A stretch of 18,172 nucleotides of DNA, taken from the NCBI GenBank assembly GCA_030631725.1, contig DAOVKO010000011.1, forward strand, positions 1-18,172, in the 5' to 3' direction. The stretch is from Actinomycetes bacterium (GTDB taxonomy: Bacteria > Planctomycetota > Phycisphaerae > JAACET01). The position numbers and the translations under genes were made by a program. Shown here one piece after another: positions 1 through 7,440 of the stretch (position 1 is the first letter of the stretch; every line of letters begins with the position of its first letter). Below the pieces are notes generated by a model. That model was not told the DNA's origin. It saw only the letters and a program-made list of their open reading frames with translations, and did no database searches.

Positions 1-190
1 CCTGGGCGGCGATTCGCCGGCACAGAACAAGGGCTGAGGCGGCGCTGTCGACAAACTCGCAGTCACAGCGGATTTCGCCTCCAAGCCGACCCAGGGCCCT
101 GCGGAGCGGACCGGCCAAAGAAGCCAAAAAATCCGCGTCGTCGTCAACGCATATCACATAGTACTTCTGTTTTGACGAGCTCTTGTTCAT
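1..190 (-). CDS. Response regulator, N-terminal part (runs off left edge)
   Basis: About 63 codons are visible, starting with ATG at 190-188 and staying open to the window edge. The product begins MNKSSSKQKYYVICVDDDAD; the hydrophobic strand followed by VDDDADFL is the first beta strand and acidic cluster of a CheY-like receiver domain. The phosphoacceptor aspartate and any output domain lie outside the window. It overlaps the 3' end of the histidine kinase gene by 47 nt, so the two are almost certainly translationally coupled partners of a two-component system. A Shine-Dalgarno-like AGGGAG lies just upstream of the ATG. A second in-frame start, GTG at 211-209, has an equivalent AGGGGG site because the region is a 21-nt tandem duplication. 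The receiver call rests on a short N-terminal stretch, so the output type cannot be told. Confidence 0.75.
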   Translation of the reverse strand, partial: MNKSSSKQKYYVICVDDDADFLASLAGPLRRALGRLGGEIRCDCEFVDSAASALVLCRRIAAQ

Positions 191-2486
191 CTGCTCCCTT
201 AACTTGTTCACCTGCCCCCTTAATAGGAATGACCACGCTAAAACTGGTCCAATCGTCGTCGGTTTCAAAGCTGATTTTTCCGCCATGCTGCTGGACGATA
301 CCCGTGACCACGGACAATCCCAGGCCGCATCCCCGGCCAACGCCCTTGGTGGTAAAGAAAGGATCGAATATCTTCGAACGGGCCTCGGGGGGTATGGGCC
401 GGCCATTGCCCCCTATCGACACCGCCACCTCATCATCATCGGTGCGCTCGGCAGTAATTAGCAACCGTCCCTCACTGAAATCTTCGCCACGCTCCTCGAT
501 GGCATCGAAGGCATTATTGATAAGGTTGGTCCAGACCTGGCTCAGAGAGCCGCTGCCCTGGACACTTGGCAGGTCATCCGGCGCTTTCAACTCAACCTGG
601 GCCAGCAACTTGATCTTGTTGTGCATGATAACCAGAGTGTTCGAGAGGCTTTCGCGGATGTCAATCGGCCCTACAAGGTCGCCGTCCCGGTGGGAGTAGT
701 AGCGCAAGGCCTGGACGATATCGGCGATTTTCTCGGCGCTTTGCTTGGTAATTTTGGAGCACTGGCACAAGTCACCGAAGGTCCGGAGAAATTCGAGGAT
801 ATCGTGCTCCTCTGCCAGGCGCGCCACTGCCTGAAGGTCCTGCTCGTCGGTCAAGCCGAAGCGGCCAAGCAGCTCGGCAACTTCTTTGCTGCCCTCGGTT
901 ATGCCCAACTGTTGGACCCGGCCCAGCAGTTCGCTACGCTGAGCTGGAGAGACCATCAGGGCAGCTCCGGTCGGGGTTTCCAGAGCTCGGGTGAACAATT
1001 GCCGCAGATCCTGGAGCTGCTGGTCGGAAATGGAGCGTACCAACTCCAGGTAGCCGGGCAGGTCGCTGAGTCGATGATGCATCTGGTCTACGCAGTTAAA
1101 CACCGCCCCAACGGGGGTATTCATCTCATGAGCTATTCCGGCGACCAATTGTCCCAGGCTGGACATTTTTTCCATCTGCACGATTTCGGTCTGGGCGGCT
1201 TTGAGGGTCTCGTGGGCCTTGACCGCCTCGAGCCGGGCCTGCTCCAAATGCTCGGCCTGAAGCTTCAGTTCGTCATTGGAGAGGGCCAAGGCTTGGCTCT
1301 TTTCCTGGAGCTGTTTAGTCCGTTCGTCCACCAGGTTCTCCAGGTGCTGCTGATAGCGTTTGACCTCATCGCGGCTCTTGGCCAAGCTGGCGGTCATCTG
1401 GTTGAAGGTCTCAGCCAGCACGGCGATCTCGTGGTACGACTTGATCGGGGGCAGAGGTCTAAGGTCCCCCTGGGCTATGTTCTTGGTTGCGGTTATCAAG
1501 GTGCCCAGGCCTCGCCGCATCGAACGGCTGAACATCAGGCCCAGGATCAACACTGCCGGGGTAACCACAACCACAGTTATCAAAGACCAGGCGGCGGACT
1601 GGCGAGTGGATTGCAAAACTTCAGTGCGGCTCTGAGCGACCAGGACCTGCCAGGAACCCTCGTTTAGTAATCCCGGACAGGCCAAGGCGCTGTCGGCAGT
1701 GAAGTAGTCATCGGCGGTGTTGAGCAAGCGGGCGACCCGCCGACTGGAATCCATGGCCTTTCCAGAATCAGACGAAGGCACAACGATGTGCCTACCCACC
1801 AGGTTTGGGTTGCTGCCGGCCAATATCTGCCCGTCCCCGGCAGCGAGCATGGCCACACCGCTTTGGCCCTGCACGAATGATTCCATATCGGCGCTGAGGC
1901 TGTCCAAAGCGGCAAATCCGACCAGCACCACAGGGGCCCCATCGAGCTTTTGCTGTATGGCCCACGAGAGAAAGAGGCCTTCCGGCTGGCCCTGGCCCAA
2001 GGCAACTGGGCCGTGAACGCTGGCTATACCTTGGCGGGCATGGTCCAACCAATCCCGCTGCGGCAGAGAGGGCGAGACCGCCGGATCGGTTGAGGCCAAG
2101 ACCCTTCCCGTCGGGCCCAGCAGAAATAGCTCGTCGAAAGTCTCAGAAGAGGCTTGAAGCCGACGCATCCGGGAGAGCTTCTCCTCGGTTGACACCCGGG
2201 GGTCGGCCATCAACTCATCCTCGGCCAGCAGACGCAGTTCGGCCGCGGCATCCTGCAGACGGCTGCTAAATGATTGGGCTAACTGGTTGGCTGAGGTTTG
2301 CAGATTCCTAGCCCGCTTGGCGAGCAAGGACTGCTGGGTTTGAACATTCACCAGGCCAGCCACCAAAGAGGGCAACAGCCCGGTCAAAATCAGCAACCAG
2401 AAGGTGCGATTCGCAAGCTCTGGGGATTTCTGATTCTTTGAACCGCGCTTACTTTCGCCGTTCGTGTTGGTTTTATTGGAAGTCAT
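144..2486 (-). CDS. Membrane-bound sensor histidine kinase (Cache-like sensor, HAMP, HisKA, HATPase)
   Basis: Predicted inner-membrane kinase that autophosphorylates on His and passes the phosphate to the overlapping response regulator. Numbered from the ATG at 2492 (782 aa): transmembrane segment at about 30-50, a periplasmic region of about 250 residues resembling a double Cache sensor (FDELFLLGPTGRVLAST), second membrane segment about 300-322, HAMP about 323-376, a coiled coil to about 440, then the H-box GIAHEMNTP with His455. About 120 helical residues separate the H-box from the second dimerisation helix (AEKIADIVQALRYYS), longer than in minimal kinases. The ATPase domain keeps its N-box (NLINNAFDAI), F-box (FDPFFTTK) and G2 box (GRGCGLGLS). 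The G1 box reads GGNGRPIP instead of the usual DxGxGI pattern, so the adenine-contacting Asp is Gly. The start at 2486 is chosen because AAGGA lies 5 nt before it; ATG 2492 is directly abutted by that site. The ligand is unknown. Confidence 0.9.
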   Translation of the reverse strand: MTSNKTNTNGESKRGSKNQKSPELANRTFWLLILTGLLPSLVAGLVNVQTQQSLLAKRARNLQTSANQLAQSFSSRLQDAAAELRLLAEDELMADPRVSTEEKLSRMRRLQASSETFDELFLLGPTGRVLASTDPAVSPSLPQRDWLDHARQGIASVHGPVALGQGQPEGLFLSWAIQQKLDGAPVVLVGFAALDSLSADMESFVQGQSGVAMLAAGDGQILAGSNPNLVGRHIVVPSSDSGKAMDSSRRVARLLNTADDYFTADSALACPGLLNEGSWQVLVAQSRTEVLQSTRQSAAWSLITVVVVTPAVLILGLMFSRSMRRGLGTLITATKNIAQGDLRPLPPIKSYHEIAVLAETFNQMTASLAKSRDEVKRYQQHLENLVDERTKQLQEKSQALALSNDELKLQAEHLEQARLEAVKAHETLKAAQTEIVQMEKMSSLGQLVAGIAHEMNTPVGAVFNCVDQMHHRLSDLPGYLELVRSISDQQLQDLRQLFTRALETPTGAALMVSPAQRSELLGRVQQLGITEGSKEVAELLGRFGLTDEQDLQAVARLAEEHDILEFLRTFGDLCQCSKITKQSAEKIADIVQALRYYSHRDGDLVGPIDIRESLSNTLVIMHNKIKLLAQVELKAPDDLPSVQGSGSLSQVWTNLINNAFDAIEERGEDFSEGRLLITAERTDDDEVAVSIGGNGRPIPPEARSKIFDPFFTTKGVGRGCGLGLSVVTGIVQQHGGKISFETDDDWTSFSVVIPIKGAGEQVKGADEQELVKTEVLCDMR
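180..221. repeat. 21-nt tandem duplication carrying an RBS and start codon
   Basis: Two adjacent 21-nt copies (180-200 and 201-221) match at 17 of 21 positions. On the minus strand each copy contains a purine-rich ribosome-binding sequence followed by a start codon (GTG in the upstream copy, ATG in the downstream copy) and codons for Asn-Lys. The unit is a multiple of three, so both starts read the response regulator frame. In the overlapping kinase frame it appears as the peptide repeat KGAGEQV/KGADEQE near the C terminus. Confidence 0.75.
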
Positions 2487-2884
2487 GGGCATCCTTTTTT
2501 ATCGGGTCAGTCCAGCCGGTCACAGAACGCGTCCGGGGAATTTTCCGGGTCAGTGGGATACTCTTATCACAGTTTGTTTTGTCGGCTTGTTGAGAAGCGT
2601 ACTTAAGGGCCTATACGCGGGTATTACTGGTAAAAACCGCGGGGACGGTCCTTTCAAAGGCTGGTCCGATATTGCAGCTGTTATAAGTCTGGTAACTCAA
2701 ACTGACCGATTTTGCGATACGTTGTCATTGCGAGCAACTGCTTTGCGGTTGCGTGGCCTTATCACTGCTTTAGCAGTAATCTCAATCTCAAAAACGAGAT
2801 TGCTTCGTCGTTCGCCAAGCTCACTCCTCGCAATGACATACAGCAAGCTTCCTCTAGAAACCGGTCAGTTTGAGTCTGGTAAGT
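2487..2884. other. Gene-free spacer of about 400 bases
   Basis: No convincing gene lies here; an open frame on the plus strand is antisense overlap with no coding signature. The right-hand part (2695-2875) is a nested inverted-repeat element described separately. Short motifs resembling GGTCAGT recur at about 2506, 2547, 2703 (reverse complement) and 2863, suggesting eroded repeat ends. The left end must hold the kinase promoter on the minus strand, but no clear -35/-10 pair was found. Confidence 0.6.
2695..2875. repeat. Nested inverted-repeat element (MITE/REP-like)
   Basis: Outer arms of 17 bp at 2695-2711 (ACTCAAACTGACCGATT) and 2859-2875 are inverted copies with one mismatch. Inside lie 12-bp perfect inverted ends, TGTCATTGCGAG at 2723-2734 and its complement at 2827-2838. 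Several smaller hairpins sit inside, including ACTGC-TTTA-GCAGT at 2764-2777. There is no ORF encoding a transposase. The TGTCATTGCGAG end is of a kind seen in short non-autonomous repeats scattered in many bacterial genomes, stated from memory rather than from a search. Whether the outer arms are part of the element or an older insertion target is unclear. Confidence 0.65.
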
Positions 2885-3586
2885 TTATGAGTTGGAGTGG
2901 ATTCGGCCCTTGTCCAGGTGCAGGCGTCGATGGGCACGGTTGGCGATATCCGGGTCGTGGCTAACCATTATGATGGTCTGGTTGTGCTGGGAATTGAGTG
3001 TTTCGAGCAAATCGAGTATCTGGCCCCCGGTGTCCACGTCGAGGTTTCCGGTGGGCTCGTCGGCCAGCAGCAGGCGCGGTTTGTTTATCAGGGCTCGGGC
3101 AATGGCCGTCCGCTGCTGCTCTCCGCCGGAGAGCTGACTGGGGCGATGTTTGGCCCGCTCGGCCAAGCCCAGCTGAGTCAGGACCTCCAGGGCTTGCCGG
3201 CGCATTTTCACTCGGCAGCCCAGCCAGGAAAAGCTGGAGTTGCCCACCATCGCTGGCAGCATAGTGTTCTCCAGCACGGTCAACTCGGGCAGCAGATGGT
3301 AAAACTGAAAGACAAAACCAATTTGCTGGTTGCGGAGTCGGTCGCGCCGCCCCGCCGAAAGCGCCGACACGTCCTGCTCGTCGAAATAGATACTTCCGGA
3401 GTCCCACTCATCGAGCAACCCCAGAAGGTGCAGTAGAGTGCTCTTGCCGGAGCCGCTGATGCCGGTGATGGCTAGGAACTCGCCGGGGCGGACCGACAGC
3501 TCCAGGCCGCGGAGGACCTGCAGGACCTCCGGCCCGCTGGTGTAGGTCTTGACGATGTTCTCTGCTCGGATAATCGTGTTATTCAT
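2885..3586 (-). CDS. lolD: LolD-like ABC transporter ATPase
   Basis: A complete 233-aa ATPase of the MacB/LolD/FtsE group, predicted to sit on the cytoplasmic face and power its partner permease. Walker A is GISGSGKST (about 42-50), the Q-loop Gln is at 94 in a FVFQFYHLLPEL stretch that strongly resembles LolD, the signature is LSGGEQQR (152-159), Walker B is LLLADEP (172-178), followed by a D-loop with NLD and the switch His210 in VSHD. Length is normal for the family. Its ATG overlaps the last 8 nt of the permease gene, indicating coupled translation. LolD releases lipoproteins from the inner membrane for outer-membrane sorting; a MacB-type export or other mechanotransmission role is the main alternative. 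Confidence 0.88.
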   Translation of the reverse strand: MNNTIIRAENIVKTYTSGPEVLQVLRGLELSVRPGEFLAITGISGSGKSTLLHLLGLLDEWDSGSIYFDEQDVSALSAGRRDRLRNQQIGFVFQFYHLLPELTVLENTMLPAMVGNSSFSWLGCRVKMRRQALEVLTQLGLAERAKHRPSQLSGGEQQRTAIARALINKPRLLLADEPTGNLDVDTGGQILDLLETLNSQHNQTIIMVSHDPDIANRAHRRLHLDKGRIHSNS

Positions 3587-4982
3587 AGCGCAAGGCCTGT
3601 ATCGGCTTCATCAGAGCCGCTCGAACAGCGGGGATCATTGAACCAATCAGAGATCCCACTACCGCCGCAATCATAATAATCATAGTGGCAGACCAGTCCA
3701 CCTCGTTGGGAATGTCCGGAAACAGCAAAACCCTGGGGTCATAAATCTTCCAGCCGAAGGTTCGGCCTACCCAGTCGTGAATAGCATTAATGTGTACCAC
3801 AAACGGCCAACCCATAGCCAAGCCCAGCAGGGAGCCGACAACTCCCACGGCCCCGGCATAGACGAAAAAGATGCGCCCCACGCCCGCACTGGAGCCGCCA
3901 ACACTCTTGATAATGCCGATGTCCGGGATTTTCTCAGTAACAATCACGAAAAAGATACAGAAGATAAGGAAGATGCTCACCACTCCCATAATGCCAAAGA
4001 GAACAGTCATTAAACTTCGCTCGTGCTCCAACTGGTTAATCAGGATAGATATACCCTCCTGCTCGTCCCAAGTTTCGAAAACCATTGCCTCGCCGACATA
4101 GTTGTTGTCCCGGGCAATCTTTTCCCAGATTCCCCGCAGTCGCTTTTTAAGTTCCTGCAGGTCTGCGTCGGGGGCGAGGATCTGGATTTGGGAGGCCCGA
4201 GCTGGTTCAAAGTGTTCGGGATCGTCGCTATATTCGACCATCCGGGACATTTTCTGGGCCAGTTCAAAAGGAATGTAGACGGTCGGCTCTGTGATCAAGG
4301 GGACGGAGCCTTCGAAGTCGTCAATGAGCAGGAAGGGATATCTGACGGTGGTATCGACGTCGATCAGGCCAGTGCGTTTGAGGGCCATGACACTGATAAT
4401 GACCGGCGAGCCGTACAAGTCTTTTTTGCGCTGATAGCTGCCGTCGGAGGAACGGTTGCAGACGACCTCCACGCCGACAACGCAGGCCCCCTTGGGTTTG
4501 ATGCCCTCCGTAAGATAGGGATTGTCGGGAAGCTTATCGGGAAGGGCCAGGCTAGGCGGACCGTCCACTTTGGATTGTTTCCAAAGCCCAGCTTTGAATT
4601 CGGTGGTTTTGGAATAGCTCTCTGGTTCGATGCCCAGGATCTGAACGCCCTTGACGAAGAGCTTGAATCTGCCGGGCTGGTCAATGCGTAGAAGGCCGGG
4701 GAGCTTGATGACGGCAGTAGCCTCCTGGACGCCGTCGAGCTCGCGGGCCTGAGCGACGAGTTCATCGTAGTAAGGAAAACCCATCAAACTGTCGGCACTA
4801 ATGATAATGTCGCCATAAGAGCCGTGGCAGGCCAAGCGGTACTGCTTCACGAAGCCGCCGGTTACGCTGGAGACCACGATGAGCATGGCCACGGATAAGG
4901 CCACCGCGGCGATGGAAAAAAAGGCCAGCCGCTTCTTCTTCAAGTAGCGACAGGCCAGAAACAGTTCAAAGTGATGCAGCAT
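3579..4982 (-). CDS. LolC/E-like (FtsX/MacB family) ABC permease
   Basis: A 467-aa inner-membrane permease with the four-helix MacB/LolE layout: helix 1 at about 20-42 (FFSIAAVALSVAMLIVV), a periplasmic domain of about 280 residues, then three helices at about 324-348, 369-394 and 432-452. The cytoplasmic loop GIIKSVGGSSAG and the C-terminal end MKPIQALRYE match the coupling-helix and tail patterns of FtsX-family permeases. It is the first gene of a two-gene unit with the LolD-like ATPase. Only one permease is present, so it would work as a homodimer or with a partner encoded elsewhere. Lipoprotein release is the best guess; antimicrobial or siderophore-type export cannot be ruled out. Confidence 0.82.
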   Translation of the reverse strand: MLHHFELFLACRYLKKKRLAFFSIAAVALSVAMLIVVSSVTGGFVKQYRLACHGSYGDIIISADSLMGFPYYDELVAQARELDGVQEATAVIKLPGLLRIDQPGRFKLFVKGVQILGIEPESYSKTTEFKAGLWKQSKVDGPPSLALPDKLPDNPYLTEGIKPKGACVVGVEVVCNRSSDGSYQRKKDLYGSPVIISVMALKRTGLIDVDTTVRYPFLLIDDFEGSVPLITEPTVYIPFELAQKMSRMVEYSDDPEHFEPARASQIQILAPDADLQELKKRLRGIWEKIARDNNYVGEAMVFETWDEQEGISILINQLEHERSLMTVLFGIMGVVSIFLIFCIFFVIVTEKIPDIGIIKSVGGSSAGVGRIFFVYAGAVGVVGSLLGLAMGWPFVVHINAIHDWVGRTFGWKIYDPRVLLFPDIPNEVDWSATMIIMIAAVVGSLIGSMIPAVRAALMKPIQALRYE

Positions 4983-5081
4983 AACAAGGTCCGTCGAAGA
5001 TCAGGCGAATATATCCTACTGGTACGGCATTTTGGCCGAGATGTCAATTGCCAACCGTCCCCGCGGCATCCCCCACATTTC

Positions 5082-5127
5082 TGTCATTCCTGCGAAGGCA
5101 GGCTTATCACCGCTTTGGCGGTAATCC
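5082..5127. repeat. Short REP-like repeat with two hairpins
   Basis: It begins TGTCATTCC and contains two consecutive hairpins, CCTGC-GAAG-GCAGG (5089-5102) and ACCGC-TTTG-GCGGT (5109-5122). The block CTTATCACYGCTTTRGCRGT (Y, R mark differences) is shared with 2758-2777 in the nested repeat, and the reverse complement CTTCGCAGGAATGACA is shared at 15 of 16 positions with 11998-12016. It is therefore one member of a small dispersed family within the window. Confidence 0.55.
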
Positions 5128-5135
5128 ATCTTATA

Positions 5136-5166
5136 TTTAGCCCCCAGGATAAACCTGGGGGCTAAA
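5136..5166. terminator. Perfect 13-bp stem-loop downstream of the dehydrogenase
   Basis: TTTAGCCCCCAGG at 5136-5148 and its exact complement at 5154-5166 enclose a 5-base loop (ATAAA). It lies about 45 nt beyond the stop of the minus-strand dehydrogenase, where a terminator is expected. Neither strand has a proper run of T's after the stem, so it may be a weak terminator, an mRNA-end stabiliser or simply another repeat. Confidence 0.45.
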
Positions 5167-5212
5167 CAAAGAAAGCCCCAAGACGGAGGAAAGGGGGCGT
5201 TAGATAAGGGTT

Positions 5213-6247
5213 TTACATTTCGATGAGGGCTTTGACGACGTTGTCGGCGTAGTTGCCGGCTAATTCCATGGCCTCTGCGACGCGGTCCAAAGGAAAACGA
5301 TGAGTGATCCAGGAGTCGAGGTCTATTTTACCGGCTGCTAGGAGACGAATAGCCGCCGGATAGCAATTGGCAAATCGCCGTACGTTGTGAATAGTTACGC
5401 TCTTGTGGCGGGCCTCGTGAATCAGCAGAGGAAAACGATCCTCCCGGGGAATACCTATCAGGGAGACCTTGCCGTTGGAGGTAGGAGCAGCCAGCAAGAC
5501 CTCGGCTACCGCCGGGCCGGCTCCGGAGGCTTCGTAGGCACAATCTACACCCTGCTTGCCGACAACGCGGCGAATAAAATCAACTGGGTCGGCCTTGGTT
5601 ACGTTAAGGGTGTGGGTGGCGCCCTGCTGGGCGGCAAGAGCTAAGCGGTGATCGAATTTATCCAAGGCAATTATGGTGGTGGCTCCGTAAAGTCGGGCCA
5701 TGTTCACACAACTCAAGCCAATTGCAGCAGCGCCGACTACCAGGGCGGTGTGGCCGGGCTCAGGATGCAAAGCCCGAGCGGCACAAAATCCGCTAACAAA
5801 AGGTTCGAGCATAGCAACCCCAGCGGGGCTAACACCGGCAGGCACGGGAAAACATTGGCTAAAATGAAATAGGTAATACTCCTGAAAAATGCCCTCAACG
5901 GGAGGGGTGCCGAGGAACTTGACGTCTGGGCATAGATTATAGTGGCCCGTTCGGCACTGGGTGCACCATCCGCAGACTCGGCTGGGTTCACAGGCGACTA
6001 ATTGGCCGAGTTCGAAGCCGTGGACTTCTGAGCCAAGTGCTTCGATGAAACCAGCACCCTCGTGGCCCAGACACTGGGGGACTTCTACAATGTGGTCGCC
6101 TACTTGGCCATAACGATAATAGTGAACGTCTGATGCACATACGCCGACACAGGAGATGCGGACCAGAACCTCATCGGGGCCTGGCGAGGGAACGGGGCGA
6201 GTCTGCATCTGGATTTGGCCGGGCTTTACCAAAACGGCGGCACGCAT
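5213..6247 (-). CDS. Zinc-dependent alcohol/polyol dehydrogenase (MDR superfamily)
   Basis: A 344-aa cytoplasmic medium-chain dehydrogenase, likely oxidising a polyol such as sorbitol or xylitol with NAD. Catalytic zinc ligands are Cys37 (GVCASDVHY), His62 and Glu63 (LGHEGAG); Cys92, 95, 98 and 106 form the structural zinc site. The Rossmann motif is VGAAAIG (171-177) rather than the usual GxGxxG, and Asp196 after the second strand favours NAD over NADP. The frame stays open 61 codons further upstream, but the start at MRAAVL is chosen because homology begins there, a plausible promoter (6314-6342) lies inside the extension, and the extension runs into the terminator of the upstream gene. No good ribosome-binding site precedes this ATG. 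Sorbitol, xylitol, threonine and butanediol dehydrogenases share these features, so the substrate is uncertain. Confidence 0.87.
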   Translation of the reverse strand: MRAAVLVKPGQIQMQTRPVPSPGPDEVLVRISCVGVCASDVHYYRYGQVGDHIVEVPQCLGHEGAGFIEALGSEVHGFELGQLVACEPSRVCGWCTQCRTGHYNLCPDVKFLGTPPVEGIFQEYYLFHFSQCFPVPAGVSPAGVAMLEPFVSGFCAARALHPEPGHTALVVGAAAIGLSCVNMARLYGATTIIALDKFDHRLALAAQQGATHTLNVTKADPVDFIRRVVGKQGVDCAYEASGAGPAVAEVLLAAPTSNGKVSLIGIPREDRFPLLIHEARHKSVTIHNVRRFANCYPAAIRLLAAGKIDLDSWITHRFPLDRVAEAMELAGNYADNVVKALIEM

Positions 6248-6313
6248 AGATGAGGCAGGTCTGGTCACCAAGATATTCTCCCAAGAGCTCAGCAGAGCGG
6301 TCGATGCAAACAA

Positions 6314-6342
6314 AGGATATCGCATCAGAGCCGATAATTCAA
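6314..6342 (-). promoter_or_regulatory. Possible sigma70 promoter for the dehydrogenase
   Basis: On the minus strand TTGAAT (6342-6337) and TATCCT (6319-6314) are separated by 17 bp. Transcription would start near 6307, giving a leader of about 60 nt before the ATG at 6247. The match is moderate. Confidence 0.4.
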
Positions 6343-6373
6343 GCGTGGGGAAAAAATATGAAGGAGGAAGAGT

Positions 6374-6485
6374 CAAGGCGGCTGGCAGCAGGACAGCAGC
6401 AAGCCAAGGGGCTGTGCGCGAACAGAGCACACAGCCCTTTAGTTGGTCAACAAGATGTCTGTTCTTCGCCTATGCCCTGCGTTTT
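6374..6485. repeat. PEP-CTERM gene 3' block, copy 1
   Basis: About 112 bp covering the last codons of the gene at 6470-7252 (Lys-Arg-Arg-Ala-stop), the 3' untranslated region and its terminator. It is highly similar to 7614-7720 at the end of the other PEP-CTERM gene. It begins with CAAGGCGGCTGGCAGCAGGA, identical in both copies, and ends with the coding sequence for the arginine-rich tail. Confidence 0.8.
6406..6440 (-). terminator. Stem-loop terminator of PEP-CTERM gene 1
   Basis: On the minus strand GGGCTGTGTGC and GCGCACAGCCC pair with one wobble around a short loop, about 30 nt after the stop codon. The following T content is modest. The stem matches that at 7646-7675 while the loop differs, which supports a conserved function. 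Confidence 0.6.
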
Positions 6486-7252
6486 CTCAGCAAAGCCAAT
6501 CCAGCAAGACCGAGCAAACAAATCGTTGTCGGTTCAGGAACCATAACTTCGAATGCCAAGTCACGGTTCAACACTGTCACATTGGCCCAGGGCCCGAAAT
6601 GCCATTGTGGATTCGAGATGGCCAGATCAAGCTTGTCGGTCTCGCTTTCATGCCAGCCCCATTGAATCAGGGGCGGGTCATCATCAACTAAATCTACACG
6701 TCCAATATCAATCCAGAAGATGTCGGAGCCATGGGGATTGCCCACGAGCGGACTCGGGTCTTCGAGATTTTTCCAGTACTCTTGGTCAAACGGTTGCGGT
6801 AGCCATGCATCATACCTGTAAACCTTTTCCTGACTGGTCGTCGTCGTGCCAATATAGACTTCCTGGGCAATTACATGCGGATGATATATAGGCGGCAAAG
6901 TCGGATGGCTGTAGGCAAGTAGCTCTCCAGTTTCAAGATCCTGGGTGTTTGGCGGGCAGTCATAGTGGAAAGCTAACTCGAACGTTGGCCAAGCACCTGG
7001 CTCCGGTTCGGAGCCATCCAGGTATGAGCCCCACCATCGGACAGCCACCACAGGCCGAGGATCGGTACACCGGTAGTCATTTGAACAAACGGCGTTGCCA
7101 ACATGTACAGAGTACTGATCTACCCCTTGGTCCATATCCGGCAACTGACTCCATTTGATAGGCTCGTCAATATAGTCCGCTTGGGCACTCGATGTAAAAA
7201 CAGCTACAGCAAGAAACAGAAGACATAAACTTGTTACAATTGACTTTCTCAT
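6470..7252 (-). CDS. PEP-CTERM sorting-domain protein 1, function unknown
   Basis: A 260-aa secreted protein. Residues 1-25 form a signal peptide (MRKSIVTS, then a hydrophobic core ending SSAQA). The C terminus has the PEP-CTERM tripartite signal: VPEPTT, a hydrophobic helix and RKRRA. In such systems an exosortase cleaves near the PEP motif and processes the protein for the surface or extracellular matrix. The body is rich in Trp, Asp, Pro and Tyr and resembles no domain I recognise. AAGGA lies 7 nt before the ATG. It has its own strong promoter (7461-7489), a leader of about 200 nt and its own terminator, so it is a single-gene unit. The next gene upstream, 7705-8658, is another PEP-CTERM gene with unrelated body but nearly the same flanks. 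Confidence 0.85.
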   Translation of the reverse strand: MRKSIVTSLCLLFLAVAVFTSSAQADYIDEPIKWSQLPDMDQGVDQYSVHVGNAVCSNDYRCTDPRPVVAVRWWGSYLDGSEPEPGAWPTFELAFHYDCPPNTQDLETGELLAYSHPTLPPIYHPHVIAQEVYIGTTTTSQEKVYRYDAWLPQPFDQEYWKNLEDPSPLVGNPHGSDIFWIDIGRVDLVDDDPPLIQWGWHESETDKLDLAISNPQWHFGPWANVTVLNRDLAFEVMVPEPTTICLLGLAGLALLRKRRA

Positions 7253-7440
7253 GACTTTTCCTTTCTTCTCTCTAATCTATAAACTTAAGACGATTTATGA
7301 TTATCTTGACGGACCCAACGTCCGGCAAGTGAAGCCTGGTACTTTATCGCAGTTTACGGGGAGGGTAGTTCCTCTTTTTTTCTCTCAGAGCGCTTAGACA
7401 TATTAGCCATAAAAGATAAGCGCGATGGGCCAACAAGCGC

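Noticed and set aside
621..1667. 348-codon open frame on the plus strand inside the histidine kinase
   Set aside because: It is antisense to a well-supported kinase with clear motifs; its translation has no recognisable domain and reflects the codon bias of the opposite strand.
2695..2875. CRISPR or insertion sequence
   Set aside because: There are no regularly spaced direct repeats and no transposase; the structure fits a short non-autonomous inverted-repeat element instead.
2464..2964. 166-codon plus-strand ORF across the kinase/ABC spacer
   Set aside because: It runs through a repeat element and antisense to two genes, with no plausible protein features.
6248..6430. N-terminal extension of the dehydrogenase frame
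   Set aside because: It has no similarity to the family, overlaps a putative promoter and runs into the terminator of the upstream gene.
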